Position numbers and translations under genes: made by a program. Positions 33,105-43,739 of a stretch of 64,000 nt of DNA are shown here, piece by piece. The DNA is taken from positions 2,294,001 through 2,358,000 of the forward strand of contig CM114271.1 of the NCBI GenBank assembly GCA_050084515.1. The letters are read 5' to 3'. Every line of letters starts with the position of its first letter. Position 1 is the first letter of the stretch. The notes beneath the pieces were generated by a model. That model was not told the origin of the DNA, searched no databases, and worked only from the letters and a program-made list of their open reading frames with translations. The DNA comes from Blasia pusilla (lineage: Eukaryota > Marchantiophyta > Marchantiopsida > Blasiales).

Positions 33105-33737
33105 CTACCTCCTCATGCACAGGAGAATCCATAGCAAAAACATTACCCTCCAAAAATCTCCTGGCCAAGTGACTACTCCACTAAAACCAACCACAGATGC
33201 TAACACTGTTGGGGAAGACCCTCCTGGTCGAGCCCCATAAATAAATCTCACAGGAACTTGGCTCATACGTCCATCCCCGGACTGCCAACCAGGTCTATAA
33301 GACGCTGTCTCACCCAAGTAATCCATCATCGAAAACCCATCGGGTACAAATCTCGCTCCTCCAACTAGTACATCATACGACTCGGCTGATGTGACTACCG
33401 CAGATACTCCCAACCGGGAGCTATCAATCGCATGATCTGGTCTCAATTGTACAGAAAACTTCTCCCGTTTCATGAATTGAGACCTATCATTGGCTCCTCC
33501 AAGTGATGTTTGAATCTGGAATGGGCAACGCTCGAGCTCTGACCTCCGAATACCCAAACCACTACATGCCGCCTTTCCCAACATCAAAGGTTGGGCAGCA
33601 GAGTCTAACAAGACTCTATCTGGTCTATACACCTGTCCTGTAGGACTCACCAATCGGAATATCCCACTCCGATTGTCCAACATACATACACCAGGTGTAA
33701 GCCTCTCACGATCAATGGTGGCCGGGTGGTAATGCAT
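33105..33737 (-). pseudogene. retroviral-type aspartic protease of element 2
   Basis: The 210-codon frame shows the active-site motif VLLDSAAQPLMLG (Asp45-Ser46-Ala47), in place of the common D-S/T-G. About 100 residues on it gives SYDVLVGGARFV and a long tail. Size and position after the knuckle and before the methyltransferase fit a retropepsin that cuts the polyprotein. Element 1 lacks it. Confidence 0.7.
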
Positions 33738-34431
33738 CCATCTTCGCCGCCGCCGCTAAGTAGCATTGGTACTCAATGCTACACCTGACATAGAGGGTCG
33801 CTCCACCGCAACACCCTCATCCACCTCAGCACGTGTAGCATTAACACCCCCACGTTCACACAACTTGGTTGCTAGCTGAAATACATGAGCTAAGTCAACT
33901 CCTAAAGCCATCAGCTCCGTGGCCGAAAACAATGGGGATCCCAACACTGAAGTTGCCATCCGCAATACTGCACTAGATGTTGCATCCGTGTCTACTACAC
34001 GCGATGTAGATGCCCCAGTCCCCACTATCCGCTCAATAGGCTGCGTAGAAACCATGGATGGTGTCCTAAGCACCTCAGACAACAAGAATGACTGGGGAAG
34101 CCTATCCTGCCTCCTGCCCCCCCCCCCCCTTCTGTGGGTCCAACTCCACAGTAGCACCATGTGGCTCTGATGCTCGAGTGGCTCCTCTCAGAATCGCTGG
34201 TGATGCCTCAACTCAGGTATCTTTGCACTCGCCATATAAGAGAGATCATCTCCTCCATAAGAGGTGGAAGCCCCTGCTCCCGAACCGATCTATCTTTGGA
34301 TACCCGACCATAGTAGCCAACTTCTGCTCCAACGGCTCAATCTCGGCGACCATAATCGACTCGTCGTAGTGGTAGGGGTGGCCACCGTAGGCTCTCCAAC
34401 CACTGGTCCACCTCTACCACCCCTACCACCT

Positions 34432-34677
34432 CTACCACCTCGGCCTCTCGGAGCTACTCCACCACGGCCGCGGCGTGATCTCAACTCGGATGAAGATCAA
34501 AGCAACGCTCTCGAGGATGGTCTGGTCTCCCGCAATGATCACACACTGAGTTGGGGCCGATCGAGGCCCATCCTCCAAAGTCCGTCTCCCATCCTCTTGG
34601 GGACAAAACTTCCTTACATGATCACCTCCACATGTCCAACATGATCCGCCCAGCAGCGGCAAAGCAAATGAAGGCAA
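34432..34677 (-). pseudogene. nucleocapsid CCHC zinc knuckle of element 2
   Basis: The frame contains CWTCGGDHVRKFC, a Cys-X2-Cys-X3-His-X4-Cys knuckle of the type found in plant gag proteins. Its basic surroundings would bind element RNA. It follows gag in the expected place. Confidence 0.75.
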
Positions 34678-34689
34678 TGGTCTCTCGCA

Positions 34690-35810
34690 AGTGTCCCTCT
34701 AGGACTGGACCGAGGTCGAAGTGTACCCCCACGACTCCCACTACTACTACTACCACCACCACTACTACGAGACGTGAGGGACCGCCGCACACGAAGTAGT
34801 AGTTGTATCCCCATGAATGCCGATGTCACCACTCTCTCCTTCACCATGTTAAGCTCAATCTTCTCGTAAAGAGCAAACACATGGTCAATGTGGGTGAATC
34901 ATCACTCATAAGAGTAGCATCACGCACCTGCAGGCGCAACTCTCATCCAACATCCCATACCAAAACGGATGCTCGAGCCTGAGTCACACCTTGGGTAATG
35001 AAATCAAGCGCCGTGATACGAGTGTATGCCTCACGAAGACTCTCACCAGTCTTTCGCTCAAATTCTTGAAGACTTCTCAACTTCTCTGTCTTCACTCCTG
35101 ATAGTTCTTCTTCAACCTCTTGAAGAACTGCAGAATCGGGCTAACGATGGTGGGGCACTAGTACCTCCACTAGTACCCCCATTGGTACCTCCATGGGTAC
35201 CTCCATGGGTACCCCCACCCCACTCGGCTCGCACTCGTACCACTCAACGTCGGGATTTGGATGGCATAGTAGGAGCACTACTACCAATACCACCATGGGT
35301 GATAGACACATAGCCGGAGACCAATATTGTCTCCACGCCTCAATCTCGACAACATGGTCCTTCCTAAACTCATGGTAATCATCCATGGGTGGTCCCTCAA
35401 GTCTTTGAAACAACCCCTTCCAGGCCAAGAAGGGTGTAAACAACGTGGCGTTCCGCAACATCTGCATATCACACCACGTATCAAACTCCTACATGAAGTC
35501 CTCCAACTCAATGGTGCCCACTGCACCCGAGTATCGTCGTGGGCCCTTCATGGTCCCATATATCCCGTCCATGTCCCAAATCAATGGAGCTCCAACACTC
35601 GATAACAACGTAGAAGACTCGGTGTTTGGAGCACCCTCGTCCTCCTCTTCATCAACCGTCGGAAGTGGAAAAGGTAGCCGATACCTAAATCTGCTCCGTG
35701 TGAAACCACCACTGTCCGCACCACGGTCCCCAACCAGACCACCCGACAGCTCTGTGATGACCAACGCCGATGCCGCACCACCACCAAATTATCACCACTA
35801 AGTAACCAAG
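34690..35810 (-). pseudogene. gag (capsid) of element 2
   Basis: Two frames carry it. Frame 35764-35489 matches element 1 gag in GGFTRSR and GAVGTIELEDFM. Frame 35467-35141 carries FLAWKGLFQRLEG, PMDDYHEF and EIEAWRQYW. Further on, a frame near 35.05 kb gives KTEKLRSLQEFERKTGES and AYTRITALDFI, a typical gag capsid C-terminal stretch. The plus-strand frames across this region are antisense shadows. Local triplet runs near 35.2 kb (repeats encoding VPMEVPMEV) suggest slippage. Confidence 0.72.
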
Positions 35811-37296
35811 TGACATCGATGTCGCTATACTATTCTAGCTCTACTAGCTATGGGTGTAGGCAACCTAACCTGTCATCACTACAAGAAGCATCCCACGGTC
35901 TATTGGTCATCACTCTAGCCTCACTACCGGTAGCACACAAGAGTAACACTGCTCTGGAAATCAGCTTCAACCCTAACAATGGGCGCGCAAGCAAGAAGCA
36001 ACGATGGAGGGGATCCAAACACAGGAAGTCCAACGACAACCCTCCAATCGCAAATGGAAATCAAGGTAACACAATCCACCAAACGTGGCGCCCCTTGAAT
36101 CCACAGAACCCACCACACAATTCTAACGCAATAGCTACTCCGCCGCGGGTCGATGACGTGCTAGTCCAACTTGCAGCACCTGAAAATATCACCTGCATGG
36201 AGAGGCTACACCATACTATGCGCTAGAGGTCCATCAACCAAAAACCTGAGATGCATAAAGCGCCTAACACCTCTCCGACCAACACCAAATGAGCTACAAC
36301 AGTGTGTACACTGGCATAGTTAAGAACTCAGCAATTAAGCGTCTTCCAAGCAGAATAGCCCAAAGATGGGTGACCAGTTATGCAACACTCAAATCACAAA
36401 TCCTGCAAAAAATGCCTCACGCCCAAGCAAGAAAGCTTGCTTGCTTGCTCATTGCTCCTTACTCCGCCTCTCACGCCCACTCACCCCGAGCTACCACGAG
36501 TTGCCTCAAAGCCTCAAAACGCCGAGAAATGCTCAAGACATGCCCCGTTCGCCACGCTTCGCCATGCTTCACCATGCTTCGCTATGGAGAGAGGCCCAAC
36601 CAGGGCGCCCCCAATGGGATAGGCGTCTCCAAAATGAACGAGTCACCACCCAACCAGCCCCTCCGATCCGTTGTCCACCATAGCCAGACCTTGAGCTAGT
36701 CTGCAAAATTTTGATCAGCAATTACTCCACAAATCCTCAACCAAAATTGAATCTGTTTCAACCAGAATTCAATTGACCACCATAACTATCTCTCCACAAA
36801 AAATCAGCTACAACCAAACTGTGTACTCTGAGCTAAAAATCAGACAAACTTGTTGTCCATATACCTCCAGAATCGCAAATCCAACAGCGCTTCCGCCCAG
36901 TTTCATGCACGCAGAAATCCGCAACGGTCCACACACTCGAGAAGATAGCTTCACATGAGATCAAAATACAAGTAGCAACAGGAACCTCTCACCCAATCTG
37001 GATGAAGTTCAACAGAGCTTCCGCACTCCAAGCTCTCCACATCAGAAAATCGTCGAACACGAACCAGAATCTTCAATCCTTGATAACTTCCAACTCCCTT
37101 GACGAAATCCGGGATCTAAAGCGTGTTGGAAAGATCTCAGCAAGGCGCTTCTTTCCCAACCAACCACGCACCAGATTCACACCTCCAACATAGGCCACAA
37201 GCCACGAACATCCATGGATGAGTACACAATCAGCCCTAACAAGATCCTACTGATCCACAATCAAAGCTACCATCGATCTACGTCAGTTCTTTGAGT
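35811..37296 (-). other. untranslated leader of element 2
   Basis: About 1.5 kb between block B and gag. No coding frame fits the element. No TGG-type primer-binding site directly follows B. A short hairpin (AAGCAAGAAAGCTTGCTTGC) lies at about 36425-36444. Confidence 0.55.
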
Positions 37297-37660
37297 GAAA
37301 TCCGTGAAAGACCTACTGTCATAAAACACGTATAGAATCACATACAATCGAGCCAAACCCACTCCACGATGGGAGAATCTAGGTGAAGCTTATGGAAACA
37401 CCATAGCCAAGAGCTCTACTCACTACCAAGGCTAACTCCCAACGCAACAGGCTCAACTCAAAGAATTGACTGTTCTTTGAGTGCACTCCACCTTATATCC
37501 TCCAACCTAAGAGCGGGCCCTCCTGGAAAAGTCACCCTCACTGAGTAACCCCCAACCCTATGTATGAAATCGCATCTCTACCTAGACACTGCGGCCCTAC
37601 ATAAGGTATGGCCTCTACTAGCACACTATACTCTACGACATAATCCGTATGGTCATGACA
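37297..37660 (-). repeat. left block B (element 2)
   Basis: A 364-bp copy of 28003-28367, beginning TGTCATGACC on the minus strand. It is followed on the inside by ACTCAAAGAAC, not by A. Confidence 0.88.
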
Positions 37661-37664
37661 TAAA
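37661..37664. repeat. target-site duplication TAAA (element 2, 5' side)
   Basis: Matches TAAA at 27892-27895. Confidence 0.82.
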
Positions 37665-38410
37665 TGACTAGCTTAAGTCATTGTTCATGGTAAATAACTG
37701 AGAATAACTCATGACCATTAGAGTCCTATAAATCAAGTCATTTATAGAAAATGACTAAGGTTACCCAATCGGTAAACGACTCTAGTCATTGATATATGTA
37801 TAATGTATCATGTGTGAAAGCCATGTCACGATGCCACCTTCACATATGACATGGCATGAAGATGATATTATAGTCACCAATGAATACCACCTGTATGAAA
37901 TGACTCAATCATAACTACACTTCCCATCTTATTACATGACATGGCATCTAAGTAGGATTTGAATATCAAATCACATGCGACCATTTGGCACCACGCGGGA
38001 AAGGATAGTGTCATGAAACAATCCAATGACATGTGTCAATAGATCGTCTCTAACGCTTGTAAAACATGGTAGAGATGACTCTATCATAAAGAATGATTGC
38101 ATGAGTTTTATTCAATAACTCATCAAATCATTAGATATGACTATATGAGTCATTTACTGGCTATGTAAGTCATTAAAAATTATTATAAGTAACTTGGTGT
38201 GACGAGGTGAGTCACTTTGAATGACTAGAGACATTGATTGTATTAGTCATGTATACGACTATATTAGTCATTTCTTAGCACTGCGTTCGACATTGTTGTG
38301 ATTGTATTAGTTAAATCAATGATTAGATCAGTCATATTATTAATGAATCGATACTGTTTTGACTTTACTAGTCATTTGCAGATGTTATTGGACTACATTA
38401 GTCATTGTAA
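37665..38410. repeat. AGTCATT-rich degenerate repeat region
   Basis: About a dozen AGTCATT motifs in both orientations (AATGACT) recur every 20-100 bp. Spacing is irregular and there is no clear long unit. Confidence 0.5.
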
Positions 38411-40160
38411 TCATTGAATGAGCCAAACATAAGGGAGTTGATGGATGTTCTTGTCTCAATATGATGAGATCCATGCAAGAGTTAAAAACATCAAGGTAAT
38501 TCTGACAGCATAAACAAGTCCCAATAGTGAAGATGAACTTCAATATAATCAGATCATTTTGTTCTTGATTACTAGAATAGTGAGGAATCATTGTAGATAA
38601 GGGTCACAATCTCTTCAATAGGGGAAATAGCAAAAAAGAATGAATGAAAAAAATGGACATAAGGTAAAAGAATGGCATGATATCATCATTGTGCCATCTC
38701 TAAATTCTCTGAAAGTTACTTAGAGCTCCTAATGAACAAACCTTTTTAGATTTAACTATGGCCAAATGATAAAAGTCCCTATTGCATCTCCAAGTGTGAG
38801 TTGAGTAGGTTCATTCATTGTGTTCGGATCCCATAGTTGGTGATCATGTTGCATTGTATTCTTTAGGTCCACCTTGACCAAACCGAGACCAATATCCTTC
38901 TCATGGACGGAAGACTACGGAGCCTATGCAAAAAGTAATCTTTGTTATAAGAAGTTAAAAAGAGATGAACTAGATGCCATCCAACTTGTTTTTACTCTTG
39001 GATACCAATTTAATAGATTAGGAGAGAGAAGTGAGTGAGTGAGGAGAGGGTTTAGGGTTTAGAGCAATATACTAGTGCAGCAATATGAGTAAAAGGGATG
39101 GCAATACGGCTACTTGAAGCCATGCCATGGCAATTGGTGTAACTAAGGTTTAATCAAGAGGATGAAGGTTTGGATCAAGAGGATTAACCTAAGGAGGTAT
39201 CTCATTCCCGACCTTTATGAAAAGGCGCAATTTCCCTAAAAATGCTTTTGTCCTCACTCTTACTACATAAGCCATTAAGTTTGAAATAAAGAAGTAAAGT
39301 TTCTTGGAAATCATATTTGTTTGGGAAAGTTTGAGTAATCATTGAAATTACAAGAAAACAAAAACCAATTGTCCACAATATAAGAACTCAATAGCAAAAA
39401 TTCTTTGGATAGAGAAGAGGAATAAACTTGGGAAAGAAAAGAGTCGAACCTTTTTTTAAGCACCATAGATCTCAACAACTATGAGGAAAACTCTAATTCC
39501 TTCACGAATTACCATCACTACTAAGAATCGAGCATTAATAGTAGATACTCTTTCACAAAGCTTTTGTCGGGCACGAAAGGAAGTCATTACACATAAACGC
39601 ATTATTTCTTAAAAGTATGTACATAACAAATAATTTTTGAAAATGAAGAAGATGTTATGTCATCATTATAACAACATAAAAAAACTATTAGAATCAAGTG
39701 AATTCAATTTATTAGATATACAAACCTAAGAAAAAAGAGGGGAAATAAAACAACATCATCCTAAGAAAGGAAAAACAAGAAACGAATTTTTTTTTAAATA
39801 TTTAAACAAACAAACTCAAAAAATTAGTCAATAATTTGAAACAAGTGGGACGAAGACTAGTGAGTGGTGGCGAGTGACGCTAAGCAATTAGGCTGGACAA
39901 ATCAACGCTAATACACGTTGTAATTACGATTGAGAGCAAGCAAAGTGGTGATTCGGGAGCCTTCACGTACTCCACTCTTTGAAGTGATTCAAAGAGTCGA
40001 GTGCGAGAAGGCGCTTATCTTTGAACCGGGAACACATGCTGATCCACAGAAGAATGAATAGCTAACAGGTTTGATGTCGAAGAATTGGCAGGTTAGAGTA
40101 CGTGATTGTGTGAGTCAGAGTTTCATTTCGAGGTTAGCATATGTGTTTGTATGAATAATA
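38411..40160. other. intergenic and 5' flank of the PDCD7-like gene
   Basis: AT-rich with no coding frame. The last few hundred bases probably hold the promoter and 5' UTR of the next gene, but no TATA box is certain. A TTTAGGG pair near 39050 is too short to be called telomeric. Confidence 0.45.
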
Positions 40161-40303
40161 GTTCATTTTGAATCTTGCGGCGATTTCTTGACGTCTTCCG
40201 CTTCCTTCTTCGTGCGCAGAGAGCAAAGAATTGCGTGTGAAGGAATGCGTGCATCGACTGTGCGTTGGGCGTGGATGATTTCTGGCGCATCAGCACACAA
40301 GGG

Positions 40304-43300
40304 ATGTACGCCTCTGGGCCACAAGCGTCGGCAGCCGTTCCTCATGGGCAATTGTCTGGACAGTTTCATGGTCCTTCTTCTCGTCCTCCTCCGCCTGCTG
40401 ATTCGTCACGGCGGAGGTGGAAACTGAAGGAAGATCTGGACAGCCTCTTACAGAACATCGCTCTTTTGAAAGCAATGTGAGTACTGGTGCAGCCTCGTCC
40501 CATCCCCCGCTCCGGGGATGTACTGTGTTTCATTCGGGTTTCGTCGTTAGAGCGAGTCGATAAGATGCGCCGGACCCTGGAATCCTCTTGTATTAAACCA
40601 CAAGGAAGCGATTTGAGTGAAATAAATGTCCATGTCGCGTTCTAGTGAACCTCCTCATGATCCGTCGGTGCAGAGATGGAAACTGCGAGAAGACTTGAGC
40701 AGACTGTTTCGTTCTTTTTTGAAATTCATGTTGAAATCAATGTGACGAGTAGTGGTGTAGCCTGTCCGCTTCTTCCGCCACGCAGTTGTTTTGTGCTTTT
40801 TCGGCTTTAGTCGCTGGATTCAATAAGATGTGCCGGTCCTTCAAATCCTCTAGTATTAGTCCATCAGGAAGCGGTCTCAATGAAATATCTGTCCAACTCG
40901 CGTGTGTGCCTACAGAGGTGATGAATTGGAAGCAACGCAAGGACTGCGCGGGCTTGCTGTGGAGCTCAAAGATGTGGTGCAAGAATCCAAGACCTCTATC
41001 GACGAATCTGTCGAAGTCGAAGGTTTACCTGATGCTGATGTCGGGTCTTGCAATGAGTCACAAGAGCGTCTGCTGGAAACCGTACGAGAAAATGTCAATC
41101 GTTGGCCACAGTCAGTATCGTTGGCAATGCAGGCAGCTAAACAACTGGAAGAGGTAGTAAAACTGCAGTTACGCCCTTTTCAGGAAGTTTTGGATGGTAG
41201 TCCTGAGTCTGGAAAAGCAGCGAGTCTTGCTAAGCTTGCAATCCAAAGAAAGAAGCTTCTGCGTAATAGGAAGTGGAGAACGAGACAGAGACGACGTGTG
41301 GCTGAAGCCTTGGAGAAGGTATTTTTATCCCAATAAGCTCCTCGTCGTAGTTGTGGAAAATTCAGAGGAATATGTGATGCGTGAGAATTACGCCACAGTA
41401 TCAAATTCTAACTTCAGATATCCTAGAATCCAGGTTTTAGCTCTGGCCACACGCATTCACCGCTGAAACTCCGTATGTGGCTTCCCATTGTACAGCAAAG
41501 AGGGATGTATGAAGATGCAGACCGTCAAGCTGATGAGTGGAGAGCAAAGGAGATCGCAAAAGCAATAGCCAAGCGGAAGGTGGGTACTTATTTTCTGCTC
41601 GCTTTTGTCGTGAACATGCTCTTTCCACTGAATCACACTCATTGCTGCAGAGCAGCTTAAGAAAAGTGTCTCAAGAGATTTCCTAAACTCTTGTGTTATT
41701 ACTGGGGTTTCTTTGACCTCGTCGAGCTGACTTATCTTCTTGAAGTCCTTCCTGTTGTGTTTTGTTTTGAGCAATGTAGGTCCCATAGCAGACCAATTGT
41801 AGAGACAAATTGATAGCACCTGTGAATAGTTGTTTCTGTGGTTGTTTCACTCAATTTTGCAAGAACCTCATCACAGAGAGAAAAGCCTTCGCGTGTCAAG
41901 TCTGTTTAGTTTCACAACCCCTGGTTTATAAATTATGCAGATGGAAAAAATGAAGGAGCTGGCCGAGAAAAAAGCAAAGGAAGAGAAGTTCAGACGTCAG
42001 AAGGAGGTAAGTCTCAGTGATTGATTCTGCATATCTAAGGCAGATTCTGTTGACCGGATTTAGTATGCTGGCTGCTGCATATTTTGCTTTCTATATTCGC
42101 TGATTAACTTGAAAACTGCAGTAGATTGAGTGTTTGAGGTCGTTTTTATAAAGAAAAAAAGCAGATTGGAGGAGCCCTCGTCTTGGAAAACAATCACAGG
42201 ACAAAGCAGAAATACCGGGCCAGAAGCACTAAACTGTCTAGATTGTTAGCTCTAAACACCAGGCACCATTCAATTGAAGGTCTAGGACCTCTAATTGAAG
42301 AATCACTTACTGCCAGAACTTTCCACTGTAACATATACGTATGCGCCGTCTGAAGGGCTATGCCAACCTTCTGTTTCAGGTATTGTGTGCAACTGAATGG
42401 TGGAATGGATCAAATGGGTGGTTTAAGAGTGCTAGAATGCATGGAGTGATCGATTTTGTTTGTGGATGCATTAGATGGAAACTGTCGTTCTTGTGGAGAA
42501 GCTTCAAGAATTGCGGGCTCTTCGCATCTCCAAGTTGAAGAAACAAGGTTCAATATTTCTCAGCTCTAAGATATTGCACTTGTATCATTTTGTTGGATTT
42601 CTTTTTGGGGGTTTGGAGTGGTTAACTAGTGATTCAGCAAGCTTTAAGGACAAACACATACAAAATGTTGTGAGCCTTTCTCTCAGCAGGAACAGTTGGA
42701 AGGAGTAGCCTTAAGCTAGCTGTATTTGGAGGATTTATTATTGCTTTTCTTGGTGGTGTCCTGTTTATGTCTCTTTTGACAGGTCGCTTCTTCCCTGAAG
42801 AGGACGACGAATTTATGGAACGCGTAAGGGCAGCAGTTGCAGAGGAGGAACGTCAAGCTGCTGCCGCAGCAAATACTAGCGCTGCAGCTGCCGCCATACT
42901 GAATGCAGAAGAAGCTAGAAAGGCTGGCATTGGTATGGGCATTTCAGGTTCCAAGGCAGTAGGATTGGATAAACAAGAATCCCAAGCACCTACCTTGGCT
43001 GTGTCAGTAAAATCAGAAGAACAGAACCTTTCTGGAAACAATGCTGATAAACAATTGAAGACAGACACATCCAAGGTTGATAAGAGACCCACAAATGCTG
43101 ACTCGGAGAAAAAGTTCAGTGGCTTGCTTGAAGGATATGAAGGTCTGCCAGCCGAGTTTCAGCATTACTATTTGGGAAGCAGTTTCGACATAGGGACTCT
43201 GATTGAGGTATGGTTTTGTTTTCAAATGAGGTCAATAAGTTAGCTCTTGAGGAAACTGTTTTCTAGGGGATTTCTTTCAAATCATCCATTGGAAGTGGAG

Positions 43301-43739
43301 GGCAGCATAACTCTCCTCAGCAACATGGCTGAAAGAGGCCGACATTCTGTCCTCAGATTCAAGACTGGACTTGACACAGCTGTCATTTGTCTACAGGTCA
43401 GACAAGCTTGGGATGCTTTTATTATGCACGGAGGCAGGTTAGTGAAAGTTTAATCACGATGGCATGATAGGGTCATTGCTGAGTTCTGTCAGGTGTTCTG
43501 CAGTATTCTTGAAAGTTTTCAGTCATATTGACTTCCAGATGATCATGTGAAATTATTGGGAGAGAAAAATCTCAGACGATCTTGTCGTATTTGTTGCTGA
43601 GTAAGTTGTGTGCGTTCTTTGCCTTCTCAGTCGAATTCCCCAACACTGGGTTGATGCTCCACCACCTGCAGATTCTGTATGGGCTTCTTACATTGTGAAG
43701 CCTAAAACTAGAAGGCGGTATAGGCAGCTAAGGCAGTGA
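40304..43739 (+). CDS. PDCD7: PDCD7-like U11/U12 snRNP 59 kDa protein
   Basis: Eight exons join in phase: 40304-40476, 40916-41318, 41496-41579, 41941-42006, 42475-42547, 42783-43207, 43397-43437 and 43631-43739. They give 457 residues, close to human PDCD7 (485). PDCD7 is the 59K subunit of the U11/U12 di-snRNP of the minor spliceosome. The signature is C-terminal: KKQGRFFPEEDDEFMERV, then SFDIGTLIEVRQAWDAFI, RIPQHWVDAPPPADSVWASY and a basic end. The middle is strongly charged and helical (WRAKEIAKAIAKRK, MKELAEKKAKEEKFRRQKE), with an Ala-rich stretch after position ~300. The N-terminal exon has RWKLKEDLDSL. The start is the first ATG after an in-frame stop. An alternative first exon is described separately. 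Confidence 0.88.
40395..40915 (+). repeat. tandem duplication of first exon plus intron in the PDCD7-like gene
   Basis: Two units of about 250-260 bp follow each other. Each has a RWKL..EDL exon piece, then matching intron text (for example GATAAGATGCGCCGGACC against AATAAGATGTGCCGGTCC, and TGAAATAAATGTCC against TGAAATATCTGTCC). They have diverged substantially. Confidence 0.7.
40632..40741 (+). CDS. alternative first exon 1b of the PDCD7-like gene
   Basis: An ATG opens 36 codons (MSRSSEPPHDPSVQ, RWKLREDLSRLF) and ends in the same phase as exon 1a, so either can join exon 2. The donor here is AAT|GTGACG, weaker than AAT|GTGAGT in exon 1a. It is either a second promoter's exon or a decaying copy. 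Confidence 0.45.

Larger units (their letters stand above)
27896..37660 (-). mobile_element. Element 2: gypsy-like retroelement with methyltransferase, PHD finger and split repeats
   Basis: A 9765-bp element on the minus strand runs from TGTCATGACC (at 37660) to GCACGACA (at 27896), flanked by TAAA. Its layout is B (37660-37297), leader, gag, CCHC knuckle, protease, methyltransferase, RT, RNase H, integrase, PHD finger, polypurine tract, A (28476-28370), GC, B (28367-28003), A' (28002-27896). It is clearly a different family from element 1 in its terminal blocks. It nevertheless keeps the same block order, the same tract and the same GACA-GC-TGTC junction. Frames are broken by a modest number of indels and stops, and about 20 codons are missing from RNase H. 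Confidence 0.9.

Noticed and set aside
28556-36226. Many plus-strand open frames
   Set aside because: They are antisense to element 2's retroelement domains, which are clear on the minus strand.
3330-37660. Classifying the elements as true DIRS/Ngaro
   Set aside because: No tyrosine recombinase is seen. The HHCC and DDE integrase motifs and 4-bp target duplications point to a gypsy-type integrase despite the split repeats.
39045-39065. Interstitial telomere repeat
   Set aside because: Only about two TTTAGGG units; short telo-box-like motifs are common in plant DNA.
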